A stretch of DNA of 64,000 bases, taken from positions 2,542,001 to 2,606,000 of the forward strand of contig JBAJFG010000002.1 in assembly GCA_037903475.1 (NCBI GenBank). Reading direction: 5' to 3'. Below, piece by piece: positions 30,428 through 45,400 of the stretch. Position 1 is the first letter of the stretch. Every line of letters begins with the position of its first letter. The stretch is from Ancylostoma caninum (taxonomy: Eukaryota; Nematoda; Chromadorea; Rhabditida; Ancylostomatidae). Position numbers and translations under genes: made by a program. Under the pieces are notes generated by a model that was given only the letters and a program-made list of their open reading frames with translations, did not search any database and had not been told where the DNA came from.

Positions 30428-33400
30428 TCAGTGCAAGGTATCGAGCCAACCCAATACTTGTAATCCAGAAGGCTGTACCTGCAGCTGGGTGTTGAGCAGC
30501 CCATAGAGAATCCAATTCGACGAGCTGCCAAAATACGGGAGCAAGTGAACGCAGTAAATCACGAAAAGAAGAAGTTCGCTGGTTGTGGTCGGCAGCCCAG
30601 CGAGTGACATCACAATTGCGTAAAGCACAGAGAACCTGTGACGTGAAAGCATCAGTGCATATTGGAGCTATTAATGGAAAATCGCTACTTGCCAGTAGGG
30701 AGTCCAACAAACGAAGTAAACAGCGGCAATAAGAACCGTGTACATGACGACCCGCCGGAGGGGGATCGCAGATCGTGGGAGAACTCTGAAACACAACGTA
30801 AGTTGACACAAGTTCGAGGAACAGTAATTGCTGCTACCTCAAAGAGGGCGAGTAACAGAATGCTCGGTTAAACTTACCGCTTGTGAACGCAAAGCTTCCT
30901 GATAAGCTTCCAGTTGAAGAAGACGATGAGGATAAGCGGCACAATGTAACCCAAGATAAACGTCCTGAAAGATGACATTACATCAACGCAAAGATGCCAG
31001 CAACCTTATGTTATTTATCCTTACAGAAATATTCCATTGCTTGCCCCAAAAACGAATACGAATAAAACCAAGAGAGTTATTAACATAATGCCGGCGTTGC
31101 TAGCAAGGAAGAAGGATCGTACGCTGCATTGTAAGAACTACTGAAGCGGGAAAGGGAAGGCTGAGGTTCGAGAAGCTGAACAAAAGCAATAATTTTTCAT
31201 TCCAGAGGACTAGCGAAGAATCCCATCTCTCAAAAGAGATATCCGAGCTGGAGAGTCAAAAAGAGGTGAAAAATGAGTAAATTTGCGAGGGAAAAGAACA
31301 ATTTAACGAACCCTAGACAGTTCTATTAACGCATACTGGCAGCCTTGTTAAGGAAAGTTGCGGGATATAAGCAAAACGCAGCAGTAACTGTGATTTTGGG
31401 CTTGAAAATGTTTACAAGGATGCTTGCCTGTTTTCTGGGAAGACCAGGATACCGCTGTTGACGCACAACTATAAACGGCACGTCATGGTCAGGGTTATGC
31501 GTATGAGGGTTTGTCTGCGACAGTATAAAATATTTGCAACGATGACAGAAGATACTCTTTTTTTCTTGAAAAATTATCAATGTGTTCAGTCATGTTCGTG
31601 GGTTTCAATATCGAGAAAAGAAGTTGGGAAAACACATCAACAGTCAGAGACTTTTCCAAGCAAAAATTTGTTCTGGAGACATATGAGAATAGTTGTGCTC
31701 TAAGGGTGTACAGCCGGAAGCGGAAAAAAAAATCTGCAAAGTTCTACGAGATTCATATCATTCGCAGGATTTGCAGCAATTGCGTATGAACTCCATGAAC
31801 TCTTCGAATGAGTTAAGCTAAAGAAGGAACACCTTCTCAACGCAATGTTCTTCGGACGTACTTATGTATGCTGACAGCCTCCAATTTTCAGCGGCTGTCA
31901 GCAAACATATTAATCATTCAGTTATTTAATTGCCTTTTCCTCGTCCCCTAATTGTGGTGAAATACAGGAACATTCAGGTGTCATCCAATGAAAGAAGCAC
32001 TCACGTGGACGTGAACCAGTAGAAGATCGGCGGAGGCATCATGTCGGAGCACTTGAACACGCGGACCCTGGTGATGTTGAAGCTGTCCATGGCTTTCAGC
32101 TCATGCAGGACCATCTCTTTCGCCTTCGCATAGGTGAGCATTGGCAGCAACAGGAAGAATGCAAGCACTGATAGACCTGGAAGAAGAGTAGGTAGATGAA
32201 CGATCGTACAATTTCCTGAATTTTCCGACGAGACTTGCTATGATTTACTTGAATTGCTCATTTTAGGTGTTGCCTTTTGAGACTTTCCAGTACCGCGTCG
32301 CCTAATGTGACTGCTTATGACTCAACATCGATGTCCTCTGTATTTTGATCTCCATCAGTGAGAGCTAGAGGTTCTGACAATGTAGTGGATTAACACATAG
32401 ATAAATAAAAGAATGAGTTAGTAAACATATAAACGACTGGTTTCTGGTTTATGGGAGTTAGTGAGCATTATTCAGGTTGCTTTTAAATATTTTTGAACAC
32501 ATTTGAGCAAGGACCCCCCGCTGCAATTATGCAGAAGATATGCAGATGCCTGGAATAGACTTGTTCGAATACTACATTTTACATAAAACTGATCTAAACC
32601 TGCATACAAATAAAGCAACAGAAGTTGATTTAGGTTTCTTGTTTTTTAACCCAGATAAAGTTAAGATAGGGTGGAGAAACAATGCGAAGTTGTCATATGT
32701 TGTGCCTAGCAGTCAGCTACAAAAATGCATATATTAAAAAAGAGTAGCGTTCGTGCTATCCTGCATACGTGAAAATCTTCGGATATGAACCAGTTCATTA
32801 AGGGCAAACGCCTGAAAAATTGGTGGAAAAGGACTAATCACTTTTCTGCATTTTTCTACGCCTTTGTTCTTGTTAGTTGTGACGTCTCCCTTTGCCTTCT
32901 TATACTGCCCCTCTAATACTGCCTCTGTTGACCTTCACAACGAATATGAGAACCGGCGCTCGTAGGATCATTTAAGTGCGTTGTTTGAAGCAATAGGGTG
33001 TAAAAACAATGCGATACAAGCATTGCAATGCTCTACATCATCGCTTGTGGGTAATTGTTATCTTCCCTACTTATACGTACTGAAATTGCCTTGCTAGTGT
33101 TACTCTTTTTTTTCGCTTTTTCTTTGGAATCTACTCGCATTTCCTAAATAACTGAAAAAATGAAACGCAACTGCGTTGATAGTGCGTAAATAAATAGATG
33201 AATGATAAATGAATAAACAAAGTTAAATCACCATTGAAGATGACCATGAAGACGAGGAAACGCACAACTGATCACTGCCCTAAGCAACTCACAGCTTATC
33301 ACTCCAAGAACGAAAGATCTGCTGCGCAGGTAAGTGTGATGCGGATGGCAGACGGCCACGTATCGGTCGAAACTCATCGCCGTGATCAGGAACGTGGAAA

Positions 33401-36400
33401 CTATCCGGCCCACTGATCCACAAACATGGTGTAGCTTGCACATCCACGTCCCGAAGATCCAGAAACCGATCACACTGTCCTGAAAAGAAGAGGAGTTTTC
33501 ATAGTTAATCAGTACAAGGCTTCTAATCCCATCGTTTATCCTTGATTTCAATGGTCCTACCATCAACTGTAGCATTCAGAAGGTACAGCGTTCATCACTT
33601 TATAAACTCTCATAGATTTTACATTCATTTAGGGATTTATTTACGGATTTAGATTCATGGACATATGGACGTCGATATTACATCTGTCTACACACACTCT
33701 ACTAAATTACAATCACCCTATTTTTCCTGCATTTACATTTGCATTACATTTCTTGTAGTATTTTAACCGTGATTTTATCATGAGTTGAACCAGCGGTGCA
33801 GGGTGGATTGAAAACTGTTAGAGCAGAAAATAAGCCCACATGGACTTTACCTTTTTGTCGGACTGCAGGTGGGTGTGGGGGAAGGAGGAGGGCGAGAGGG
33901 AGAAAGGCTTATCAAAGCAGTGACAAATTTTGAGCTGTTAGCACTTCTGCTCCCTTCCAGAGTATGGAAAATGCGACCTTGCAGCTCAACATCTGCAGGT
34001 GAATACAGACTTGTCCAGTAGCAGAAATCCTGTTGTAAATCTCCAACTCTCTTCTCTATCGAAATATATCCAGTAAAAACCTAAGAATTGGAAAAGTTCC
34101 AGGAATTCGTTCTAATGAAGGGATTTAAGTGTAGACTCTTTATTTCGAAGCAGGAACAAACATTCCATGCGGTATTCTTTGTTTGTATATACGCTGTCCC
34201 TAATTTTGAACAGCTACCACCGATTATTTTCATAAGCTCCCTACTATTTTTCCATCTTCTGTGGCTCACTTTCTCTCGGTTAATGATGGCTTTTCTCATG
34301 TTATGAACCTGTTTTCATTAGAGAATAACAAGCCATTCATTAGCTCACGAATTCAGCCTTGCACTTGCCCACGCGGACCAATGAGACAAATAAAGGCACT
34401 AGGCGAGACAGACACAAACTTCTCCGATGGAAACAAGCGCCACGATGAACGCTCGCGACGGAACAAGCACATTCTCCAGGAGGTGGTGGTCCGCATGAAC
34501 ATCAGAGAATGTCAAAATTCTTCAGAGGGATAGAAATAGAAATGCTAAAAACATGCTGGTTCATCTGGTTTCTGAAAAGGCACATAGAGTTTATCTAGCT
34601 TTCGCACATTCCTCCATTTTAGTCCGTGAAATCTTCATTCTGAAGTTCTTCATTGTACTCCCAAGTTTTTTTTTCGTTCATCGAAAGCCAACTAATGAAT
34701 CTGAAACTTACCGAGGTTACTTTTTAGTGAGTTTAAGCCGCTGCAGACCAAAATAGAGAGCGCATCGGCGCGGCACCGCCAACGCATCAACCGGCGACAA
34801 AGCCGGAGCGCTTTCCAGAAAAACTACCATGCACATTTAGGTGCTCCCACATTGTCATTTTCTGCAGCTGCGTATACACATAGACAAATCCAAAAACTGT
34901 GCTGGGATATTTTATAGGATCCAATCAATTAGAACTGTCACACACGCGCACATGCAAGGTTAATCACTTCGACAGCCTGAAGAGATGTTTATTTCGGGGA
35001 GGTCACCTGGCAAAGCAACAGCAGGGTGCTTCCCTGCCAAGGTTCCAGGATCTATTGTTCCTCACATCCACCTCAAAGACCAAAGCCAAGCCTTAATATC
35101 TATTCCGACCCTTGGAAGGGTCTCACTTAATCACTTTCATCTTACGTTGACTCCAGAACTGACTATATTTGTTTGAGTAAATAAATTATTAAATGAGCGT
35201 ACACCAGCAGCTGCACAGTGCGTTTCGTAAGTACAGACGCACCCCAGAGAACACTGGTTCACAGTGGGAACCCCACATCCCTTGAAAATAAAATTTATTT
35301 GCATTCTTTCATAGACTGCGTCTATACTCATCAAACGGCCCTGGGTGAAGTGCCAAATCTATCCGGTATTTTCCATAATCACAAGTGAAACAAGGCATAC
35401 TTAAGTTTTCTGACATGCCGAATCGATTGAAGTTTGTATCTTTTCTCAAGAAGCTGTTGTGAATTGGGTACTGGCATTTTCTGAGGTGCGTCTCTACCTA
35501 TGAAACGCACTATATTTATGTAGGTTTTTGCTTTCTACAGCACCACCACCTAGGAACAATTTGCGGAAATCGACTTGGATCAATTTTCGTTGGTTGTGGC
35601 CCTCCCAGGCAGCGATTGGAGGCATCAATGATCCTGTGTAGAACATTATGACCTCTAGTCCGGATGAATGTTGATCTCGTCTGGAGTGAGCGAAGCCATT
35701 GTTGCGTCGGTAGCTGCTACAGCCGACTGATATTTGCAGGATAGGACTCGCCGCCATGCTTTGAATACTTGCTTTGCCTTATGTGATGACGTCCACAAAT
35801 GTATAGCGTCTACAGTTGTCGCTATGCATACGATTCGTCACAGCCTTCTAGACATTAACCCATGATGCCACCGTATCAGGAAATACGAATGAAACGGAAA
35901 TTTGTGCAGTGCGTAGATCCTTTGCTTTGGCTTTGGAGCATGAAAATTGGAGCCTTCGCTGGACGAGATTTGTGCAGGACAATTATATAACAGAACTGCA
36001 AGGCGGAAAATTGTCCAGAGTATCCTACAATGCGAGAGCAAAGGTGCATAAGGACAAAGAATAGAGCGCTTGGATTACTAGGTCTGTATGTAGTTCAGAA
36101 AGTCAAACTCATTTCCAATGAGTCGTGATGGAAAACAAATATATTGCTATGACAGCACTTTTTATTGTTTCGCTTGCAAAGGTACGATAAATAGCTCGCT
36201 CATAAGGACTGCAGGCTTCGCTGCCCCAGCTATTAATATAATGGAAGATGCTCCGCGTGCAAAAGAAGTGAGGAAGTGGACAGCTGAGAATGATGCATCT
36301 ACGATGCGACTCTGCGTTAGATTGCTGCGAAATCGATGTTTAGCTCACGATGGATATTTAGGCGAATTTCTGCATTCCAAGGCAGCTATGAAGAATCACC

Positions 36401-39400
36401 AATCAAGGAGTCAGGGGAGCTGGCCAGGATTCAGAGAGAATAAATGTCCAGAAAGATGCAGCAGTAAGCTTTAGAATCAACACGTAATATATGGTCAAAA
36501 CATCTTTTCTCGTGTCGTCAAAGTAGCTGAAGTTTGCGCTTCAAAATACCGACATTGATTTTGCAACAACCTCGTAGTCCCACAGGGATGTTAGGAAATT
36601 ATAGAAATAACGACATTTAACAGCAGAACAAACATGCTTATAAGCAGAGGGCAGCCCTTGAAATGGATACCAATCGCTTTAATGCCCTTATTATCTTCGG
36701 AAAAACGCCTGAATAGTGTATGACAATGTTATTAAACACCATTTCATACAGTTTCGCCACACGAAAAACACACTCTTGGCAACATTATCTACAGCTTCCT
36801 ATTTACATGTTTACAGGGTGCAAAAACTAAGTAACTTCTGTTATAGACGGTCCTCATGTGCTAATTTAGTTCGCCTGGTTAGGTCTGTGTCTGTGATTTT
36901 TTTCATCCACTATTGGCGCACCTTGTTGTGTATAGAAAATAAATAAGCGCACAAATAAATAAATTTTAAGCTTTAACCAGTTCCTGTTCCACGTCTTCTC
37001 TCGACCACATAATTCACTTGGATTTATTAATGTAGTTGATCAGCATCATGATGGAACTTCTGTTTTTCCTCATCAACACTCATTCAGGCACAGCGCTTAG
37101 TGGTGGGTGGATGCGGGAGGGGTGGGGGATGTGCAACGTGACACAATGAAGCGGAAATGACCACTCCGTTGAATAACTTGTGTTCACTGTGTACTCTCTC
37201 ATAGGAACCTTGCCGAAGAAAAGTCTTGTAAAGAAATCTCATTGTAATGAACTGTTCCAAATAATGGATTCAAAACGGTGATGACTAACCAGAATAGCAG
37301 GCGGAAGGCTGAGGCTCATGAGAAAATCGCACACGCAGAGCGCCGCGATGTACAGAATGGCGTTGTCGCCTTGTCGTCGTGTCCTCGCTCGTCGATCGGC
37401 CATCACGCCGCGGATCAGCGTCAGAATGGACGAGTTTCCGCAGACTCCCACAACGAAGCATAGTACGAACACCACGACGACCAGCAGTACTTTCGGTTGC
37501 AGCTCCTAAATAAGTAAGGATGAGCGGAACAGGAGCAGTACATCGAGTATTTGAAATAATAAGATACCATTCCGTGTTTGAAATGTACTTGAAAAATAAT
37601 TCATATAACGCCTTGAAGCGATGAGTTTGTGACGATCAAGGGTCGAGTTAATATTCAATAGTTCCCTTGTTCAAACGAAGAATTCCCAGACAAACTCTTA
37701 CGTTAATTCCTATTCAAGCAGTCTTAACAGTTCAAAAGCTTCCTATAATCCCACTGGGTTTCATATTAATCACGTGATAATCCCCGACGTCAAAGATCAA
37801 CGAATTTACAATGGCTAAGTTAAAACAGGATCTAGTTTTTCTCGGCCAGAACTCACACAGAGTTCTCGAGAGTCAATGCTCAACTTTGATAGCCATGCAG
37901 GACTATTTTAAGATGGCAGGTGCTCACTATGTATATATGTACATATGTAACTCGCTCCCTCACCCACCAAGCAGGTACTCGAAATCGAGCACTACGGTTC
38001 AACGCTCATGTTTACGGAAATCTGCCAGAGATTTTCTCACAGGAGTGCCTAATGGACTCGTAGCTGTGTGAAATGGAGTTACTGGCTAATTATGGAGTCT
38101 GTCTGGAACGCGATGAAACAGAGAACAGTGGACTCGTGTAATCGGCTACATGTTTTACCCGCTCACCAGAACAATATCCCTTTATGTACGTGTGTATGTA
38201 TGTAGATACAAAAACTGCTCAATGATATAGCGGTGGTAGCGCTGGTGCTGAAGTCCGAACTATTACATGTTTATTGAAAAGGCTGCAACTTAGGAAAATA
38301 TGAGGTATTCAAATTGGGACATACATAGTTGATAGGTTATAGGATTAATAATTTTGCAGAAAGCAAAACGTTATAAATATTCATAAACAAAAAAAGAATA
38401 CCCTTGCAACTAAGAATATTTATGCAAAAGAAGAAAAAATCGAATAGCCGGACGTAAAAGTGAGACATCAGCCCCAAAGAGCTTGGTAATTTTATATTTC
38501 AACAGAATATCTCCAACTCAACGTTTAAATTGACTCTGTGTGAGCCCTGAAGAAAAGTTGTTTGCCATTTCACGATAGGCACTACTAGCACGGAAGGCGA
38601 ATGATGTCGCTCTAATGTTAGTTGTTGGACATGAAGTGGAAGAGTCAGATTAACGTAGAATGCCGAATTTAGCGCCTGTTAAGGGTGATTCAAAATTGTG
38701 ATCACAGCGGGCGAGATTCCACCCTGTTCCTCCATATGTAGCAAACAGAAGGCGAGGCCAGAATCCATTGAAATCCACTTTGAAAGAAAAAAAGTGACTC
38801 GCTCATGAGAAAATTGAGAAGTTGAGTCAAGCTGATGGAGTCAGCAACGCTGCTCAGTAGTAGATCTCTAGAAGAAATCTAGAAAAATCTCTCAATAATG
38901 CTCAAAACCTAATGAGAATAGCATTTGTCCTCTTGGACTACTGATACTTATTGACAGCTGAGAAATTATGCACCTAAGCACACATGTAGCAGCAACCAAC
39001 CGTTAACAGCTCAAATTTTGCGAATTCTGACGGTGTAATTCTTTTAAATCTCATTCCTAATTCCTTTCGATCCCGTTCATATCTGGAAGGCGTTTTCCCT
39101 TAACAGCTATGAATAAGCTCTGCACCCCTCTGTGGAAATGTGCTCAACTGGAAGATATTTCTACGTCACTAACGCCTTTTGTCTTTTCTCATAAGACGCT
39201 CCCATTTTTCAGCCAAATTTAGAAATATTATCCAGAGCTGTAAGAGTCGCTTTAGGTCGGTCTTGCTGAATACATATCCTATTCCAAACACTGCATCCAT
39301 TCTTCATTGAGGGTGTTGTTCTATGGAAGCTTTTTTTTCGTTAATCTTATCTGAGAAGTCTCTATCACGGCAGGATTGACTATCTGTTCGTTCTCTGTTT

Positions 39401-42400
39401 GCCCATCAAAAAAAAATCCCATTAAAAGAATGCTCGAGCAAACAATGGTCTAGTTCTCTCAGACACTTGTCCGATTTATTTAGTAACCACTATTAACTAA
39501 TAATGAGAAGAAATATTTAAATAAAAGCAAAGACCGGAATTTTACTGACTTCAAGAACAAATAGATGGACCTACATTGATGTTCATTCAAAAGATGTTCT
39601 AGGCTAAAAGTAATTCTATTACGAACCCCTCTAGCAACTCTTCTACGGCTTCTTGAATTTCTCAGCGTAATCATGGAACATTTCGACTCCCACTGAAGCC
39701 CGAGCAAAGTTTATTGTCCCTTCGGAGTAAACAACTGGACACAGGAGATTATTATAAGGTTGAATCCGAGCCGAAGACCACTTCCTTTGGGGACGAATGA
39801 TCAGAAATCAGGAGTTCAAAATCGACGAACGCCCACATGACACGAACGACGAACGCCTGCATCAAATGACTTGCGCTGGTCATAATGACTTTCACGAAAG
39901 ACTTCTCTGGTTGGTGCTTAGCAAGAAAACTGAAAACACTTTGTGTTTTGGAACTACTATAGGAATTCTGCGATATTTCTCATTCTTCCACTGCTCCAAA
40001 TATCTAGGGCGACTGGCTTTCTGCAAGATTTCAGCGTGAAAGTACAATGTGACAATTGGTGCTCAGTTCTGATTCAAAGTCCGATCAGTGCAGATTACAC
40101 TCAAAGATGGCATTTCCGGGAGTGACTCTCTTCCACAAACCCCCGCGATTACATGGAAGGAATCCGTTTAGTTCCGCACTCTATGAGTCAGAGAAAGAAG
40201 TCACGCAATCTCAAGCCTAGCAACCTATGAAGGAGCACCCGTACGCATGGGCGGAGGAGGCTTGAAATTGAGAAAAGACGTGGCAGCGAGAAGATGTAGG
40301 TACGTACCGAACATCGAGCCACACCTTTTCTAAACTCTCGTTAATTTTTGGCAAAGGGGCGTGCACGTGCACGTGCTGAAAAAAAAAACTAGGAAAGGAA
40401 TTTCTCCAAGGAACGTTTCACAAAGCAGTGACCAAGCGCTACTCCAGAATTTGTCAGAATCATGACCCATTTACGTATTAGTCTAGAGTGGAAGAGGAAA
40501 TCGGAAGGGAAGGGAGTTTCGAAAGTAATACCTAATGAATGTATGACTACAACAGTGTTGCACATTTGGATAGAAGTGGTGCAATTTAACTGGTTTTTCC
40601 CCTGGGAAAATTGTGTGCACCATCACCCATTTATGTATGTATTTACCAAATGGACCGCTAATGCACAGCTCAGGAAAACAAAAAGTTGCTCTTTCCGAAA
40701 TTTCCAGAAATGGGTTGAAGCTTCTATAAAAGTTGAGAAAACAAAGAGAATTTTGTCTCTAGCTCATCGAAAAGAATTGGGGCACTAAATAAGAAAAATA
40801 GGCGCTAATGAGGCAGAAGAATCTGCAACTGTATGTGCACATTATCACTTTTACATAGAGAAGGCATCATTCTTTCCAGGAGGAATACAGATATGAATAT
40901 AGATTTGAGAGGAGTTCTCTACCTAAACCAACAGACATGACACCTCATCCTTGCTGCGTTAGAGATTGCCCAGATAAATGAGAAAAAACGCTCCTCTAGA
41001 AAAGAAGCCGCTATCAGAACGGAAGCGAAATTTGGAATTAAATATACACCAAGATTGACTGAAAATGGTTTTCAGAGCCGAGCACAACTCAGGAAAATGT
41101 GAGGTGTTAATAGGGAAAAAACAATCCTACAATTGGTTGAAGTATTCTTTTTCTAGCTGCTTTTGCTCAGACTGTTGCAATTCTTTATTCTCAAACATTA
41201 GAATGAAGTTCAAACTAAAATGAATAAATACGTGTTATATATTATATTATTATTTTCATGAGAGTCTGCGATGTGAGGCAAAAGAGGAAGAACGGGTACA
41301 AAATCAACCTCGATGTGGTGCACTAACTCCACCTACGATCCCATTTCCGAGTTTAGCTTTGAAGCTACAAGAACCAAACTCCTCGGTAGACACTAAGTTC
41401 AGTGTACAGACGGTTCAGAAATGAGTCGGTATTGGTGCATTTTTACGTAAAGAGATTAGAGAGGCCTTTGGCAAGTCGTGCACGTTCAAGCTTGTTAGTC
41501 GCAGTGATTTTTAACTGCTTAACATTCTAGAAAGGGTCCGGAAATGATGTGAGAGTACATGTCTCCGATAAGTGGCATACCGACTCCCCGATGAATGGCC
41601 TGTACTTGCAGCATCGCTGTTCTCGATTTTAACACGTTATTCGAAAAACGACCCAAAAAAATCTTTCCATTGCACAGCGCCGTGGACTCCTCGAAATACG
41701 TGATCTTTGCGCAGCGGGAAAGATAACGATTTCTACAAGTGATAAAGGGGGAGAATTTGTTGTAATATCACGCGAACTGGACATGGCAATTACCAAATAC
41801 CACCTGAAAGATAATAAAAAGTATGCGCCCTCTTCTGCCACTGAGTTTCAGAAACATTACTGCCGGCTAAATAAGGCTTGGACGGAAACAGTCAAATCCG
41901 TAGGATTGACCAAACGTATCATCGCGTGTCTTAGAAATGAGCTACCCATCTGCCCTGTCCTCTATACCCTTATCAAAACTCACAAACTTCTCAGTGCTGG
42001 CCCTTCCTCAAATGATCCACTTGATTACAATGTTAGACTTATAATCAGTGGGACGGGCGGCCCAACAGACAGGATTTTATGGCTGCTCAACATTATTCTT
42101 GTCCAACTTTTAAAACATGTCTCCTTTCATCTCTCGAATACCAATATGTTTTTTGAGCGACTACGGAACACAAACCTCGAAGGAGAATGCATCGTGGAAT
42201 CCTTTGATGTGACTTCTTTCTACACAAACATTCCAAACGATGCTGCGCTACAGGCCATCATTGAGTTTCTCACCGAATATCAACTTTACCTCATCGTGTA
42301 TAGGTTCTCGCTATGGGAAAAAGATTGGCGCCAATTGTGGCTATCGTTTTCATGTGTAAAGTGGAAAAGCCAGTGCTGGAGCGAAGACCCCTACTATACT

Positions 42401-45400
42401 GTCGATACATGGACGACTGCTGATAGTATGCCTGACACTCACTCACACAACATATGCTTGAACCTCCTCAACCACCAGTTCCCCCACATCAAATCCACCA
42501 GAGCGAAGCCCAAAGACAACTGACTGGCTTTTCTTAATGTACAGATATACTTGGCCCACGCGGAATACAAGACTAAGTGGTATCGAAAAGCCAGCAAGCA
42601 CTTCTTATCCACTACTTATCCGCACACCCTGCCCAAGTAAGGAGAGCAATCATAGGGGAACATGTATCGCACAGCTACAAGAGTAACATCTGGCGAACTA
42701 GAGCGAAAATGGTCAGCAGACTTGGCCCGACAAATTGCTGCATCAAATGGGTATCCTACGAGCAGAGTTCTCCACATCCCAGTTTTCATCGTAGCGCCCC
42801 TTCATCTGATGACTTTGAAAAGATTCCGTTCCGTCTACCTTTCATTTCATTGCCAGATGAAATGAGTAAAGTCTCCCTAGGGGGGGGGGGTCTTCGAGAT
42901 CTGGTGAGGATGGTGGACATACCACCCACAAATCTCAAAAGAAACTAGTTCGCAATAGTGCTTACGATCGTCTCTGCAGTACACCCGGATACGTTATTTG
43001 TCCAGATGGCAGGAATGGTGACTGTATGATGTCAGGGGTAATTTATCTTATCACCTGTCAATATTAGGGGGACGAATACGTAGGAGAAACGGGTCGACCT
43101 CTGCGCATTCGAATGAAAGAACATCTGAATGGGCTCAACAAATCAAGACCTTCCATTCCACTGGGAGCATAAAGCTATATGACAACTCTGCCATCCAAAT
43201 AGAATTCACATTCTTGTCGCTGGAACATGCGATCATACTGCAAAAAAAACATTGGAATCCAGCTGGATTGCCACCACGAGCCCTAAGATCAACAGAAAAG
43301 ACGAGTGTATTACTAGCACTAACGAGCTGGCCTTGTATCACAATCTTTGCGGGTTCTGATCTGATTATGGCAGATTGTTAAGGCACACTATAAAAGGCAG
43401 TAGGAGTACAGTTCCCGGCATTTGCGGTCTGCCTTTATACCATCTCCACAGCAACAAAGGTGAGCACTAGTCGGGCTTTGTGTTCATCTTGTTTTTGATT
43501 TGCCTTGTGATTGAACAGCAGCAGGCGTCTGGGAGGATGGTCGAAAATGTTCCCTTCGACTTCCAGGCTCTGACGAAGGCGACATCGCCGAAACATTAGC
43601 CGATGTGGAGAATAAAGAATTGTAAGAATCTGGGCAAAAGCAGCTGGAAAAAAAATACTTCACCTATTCATACGAATAATGCCAAGATTTAAAGAAAGTC
43701 GAACTTGGGATCTGTTGGAAGATGTACCAGCAATCCTGCAGTTGTTCCTATTTTTGATGAGAGAATTGAGAACGGGCATTCATTTTTTTAATTTCAAAAA
43801 GACATGCGTTTGTAGGTGCAGACTTGTTTATCCATCTATTTATTTTTATTTATGAGCGCAACAGCGAATGTCATTTCAGAGTTGGTTTATTTTTAAGTTT
43901 AGGTCCACCTGAATGATCTCCCAATTCCACCAGCAGACTTTGTGAGAACTGTAGTGAACTGCAGAATTTTATCCGAGAAATTATGCTTGCTGACTTGAGC
44001 TGTTAACAACAAATTTGTACGACCAAATGGATCAAAGACCAGCTACAAATTGTGCTCCTAGAGATTACCTTACCAATATCACAGATTAGTTTACCAATTG
44101 ACTCTGTAAAAGGAATTCGTTGACGGCGTTGCTACACAAAACCGCCAATTGCATCGAAAATCGAGAGGGTGATATAAGTTGTGTTAGCTAGTAAAGTGAT
44201 GAATGGCAGTATCAGTAGAAGTTCATTAAGCATTCAGAAGCCGAAGCTCCCTCAGTATCAATTTTACCATTCAGTAGACACCGCTCTGCTAGTTATGCCG
44301 ATTTATATATGGAAAACTAACGTGATCTAATAGCAGTGGCGGATGCAGGAAGGAAGAGTCCCCCCCCTTCCCCTACCTTATTAAATGGACAAAAAATATT
44401 GCAAACGCTTACTTTTTACTGTTTATTACTGTTTTTTTAAATATTCAACATTAATTGCGTGATACTAGGATTAATATTTTTAGTAATTTTATTACTCCAT
44501 CTGTGCCCGCGCGTGGAGAGACATTTTTTTCCTCCCCTCCCCCTCCCCCGGTTAGCAACATCTGCGTCCAGCACTGCCTCATAGCTGGGATTTTTGTTTT
44601 CCTTACCGCTTCACATCGCAAAGCAAAACCCGAGAATCTGTCAAAATAACTCATTCCCTCCCACATTTTCCGTTGTTGAAACGGAACCATGACCATTCCG
44701 CTACAAGCGAACAAAATGGATTTCTCCTTTAAGTTGGAGTGGCAACTGTTCTTTCACTGAGGATGTCACCAACAGACGGCAGAGGTGGAAATGCCCACTC
44801 ACACCATGATAATTACATATTGAGACAGTGTGGTGGCACCACTGTATACCGCAGAAAGTGAGTGCAGTTCGGAAAATTGACCAATTCAACGAATGTGAAT
44901 GCAAAACCAATCACCCGACTGCTCAAATACATACTCCTCTAAAGTGTAATACAAAAGCGGCGAGAAGGTTCCGACAAAAAATCCTGTTAGATACACGATT
45001 TAATCAATTAACTAACTCCACCTCCAAATAGTGCAAGAGATGGCCTAAACTTTTAGTTTTGTTTCTGTACTTGGTTTACGCACGAAAGGGAAACTATGCA
45101 CAAATTATTTGTTCGTGTGTTTTTTCCTCTTAGCTTATTCAAATTCTTACATTCCTCATTAAAATTCCAGAAGAAAATTGTAGGGAACCCGCTGCCTCGT
45201 CCTAATAAATATTTTGCTGTTTCAAGTGCACAGGTCAGAATACGCTAATCTGTGTGCGTCTGATGCTTCTTGGAAGGCTGTTGCTTTGGGAATCCCCATT
45301 TCCATTACAAATAAAACATGAAGAATTCCCCGAATATCACTCGTAATTTTTGGCTCCTCATCTACAGCCCCACGGACAACATGTTCGGAAGCCATTGAAA

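Noticed and set aside
30363..30809. Continuous 148-codon minus-strand frame over the receptor TM6-TM7 region
   Set aside because: It is out of frame with the TM6 and TM7 coding segments; the spliced frame gives receptor motifs and this one gives none.
31024..31105. Hydrophobic exon-like segment with donor GTAAGG in receptor intron 4
   Set aside because: It would put a second hydrophobic run before TM5; exons 4 and 5 already join in phase and give a normal ECL2-TM5.
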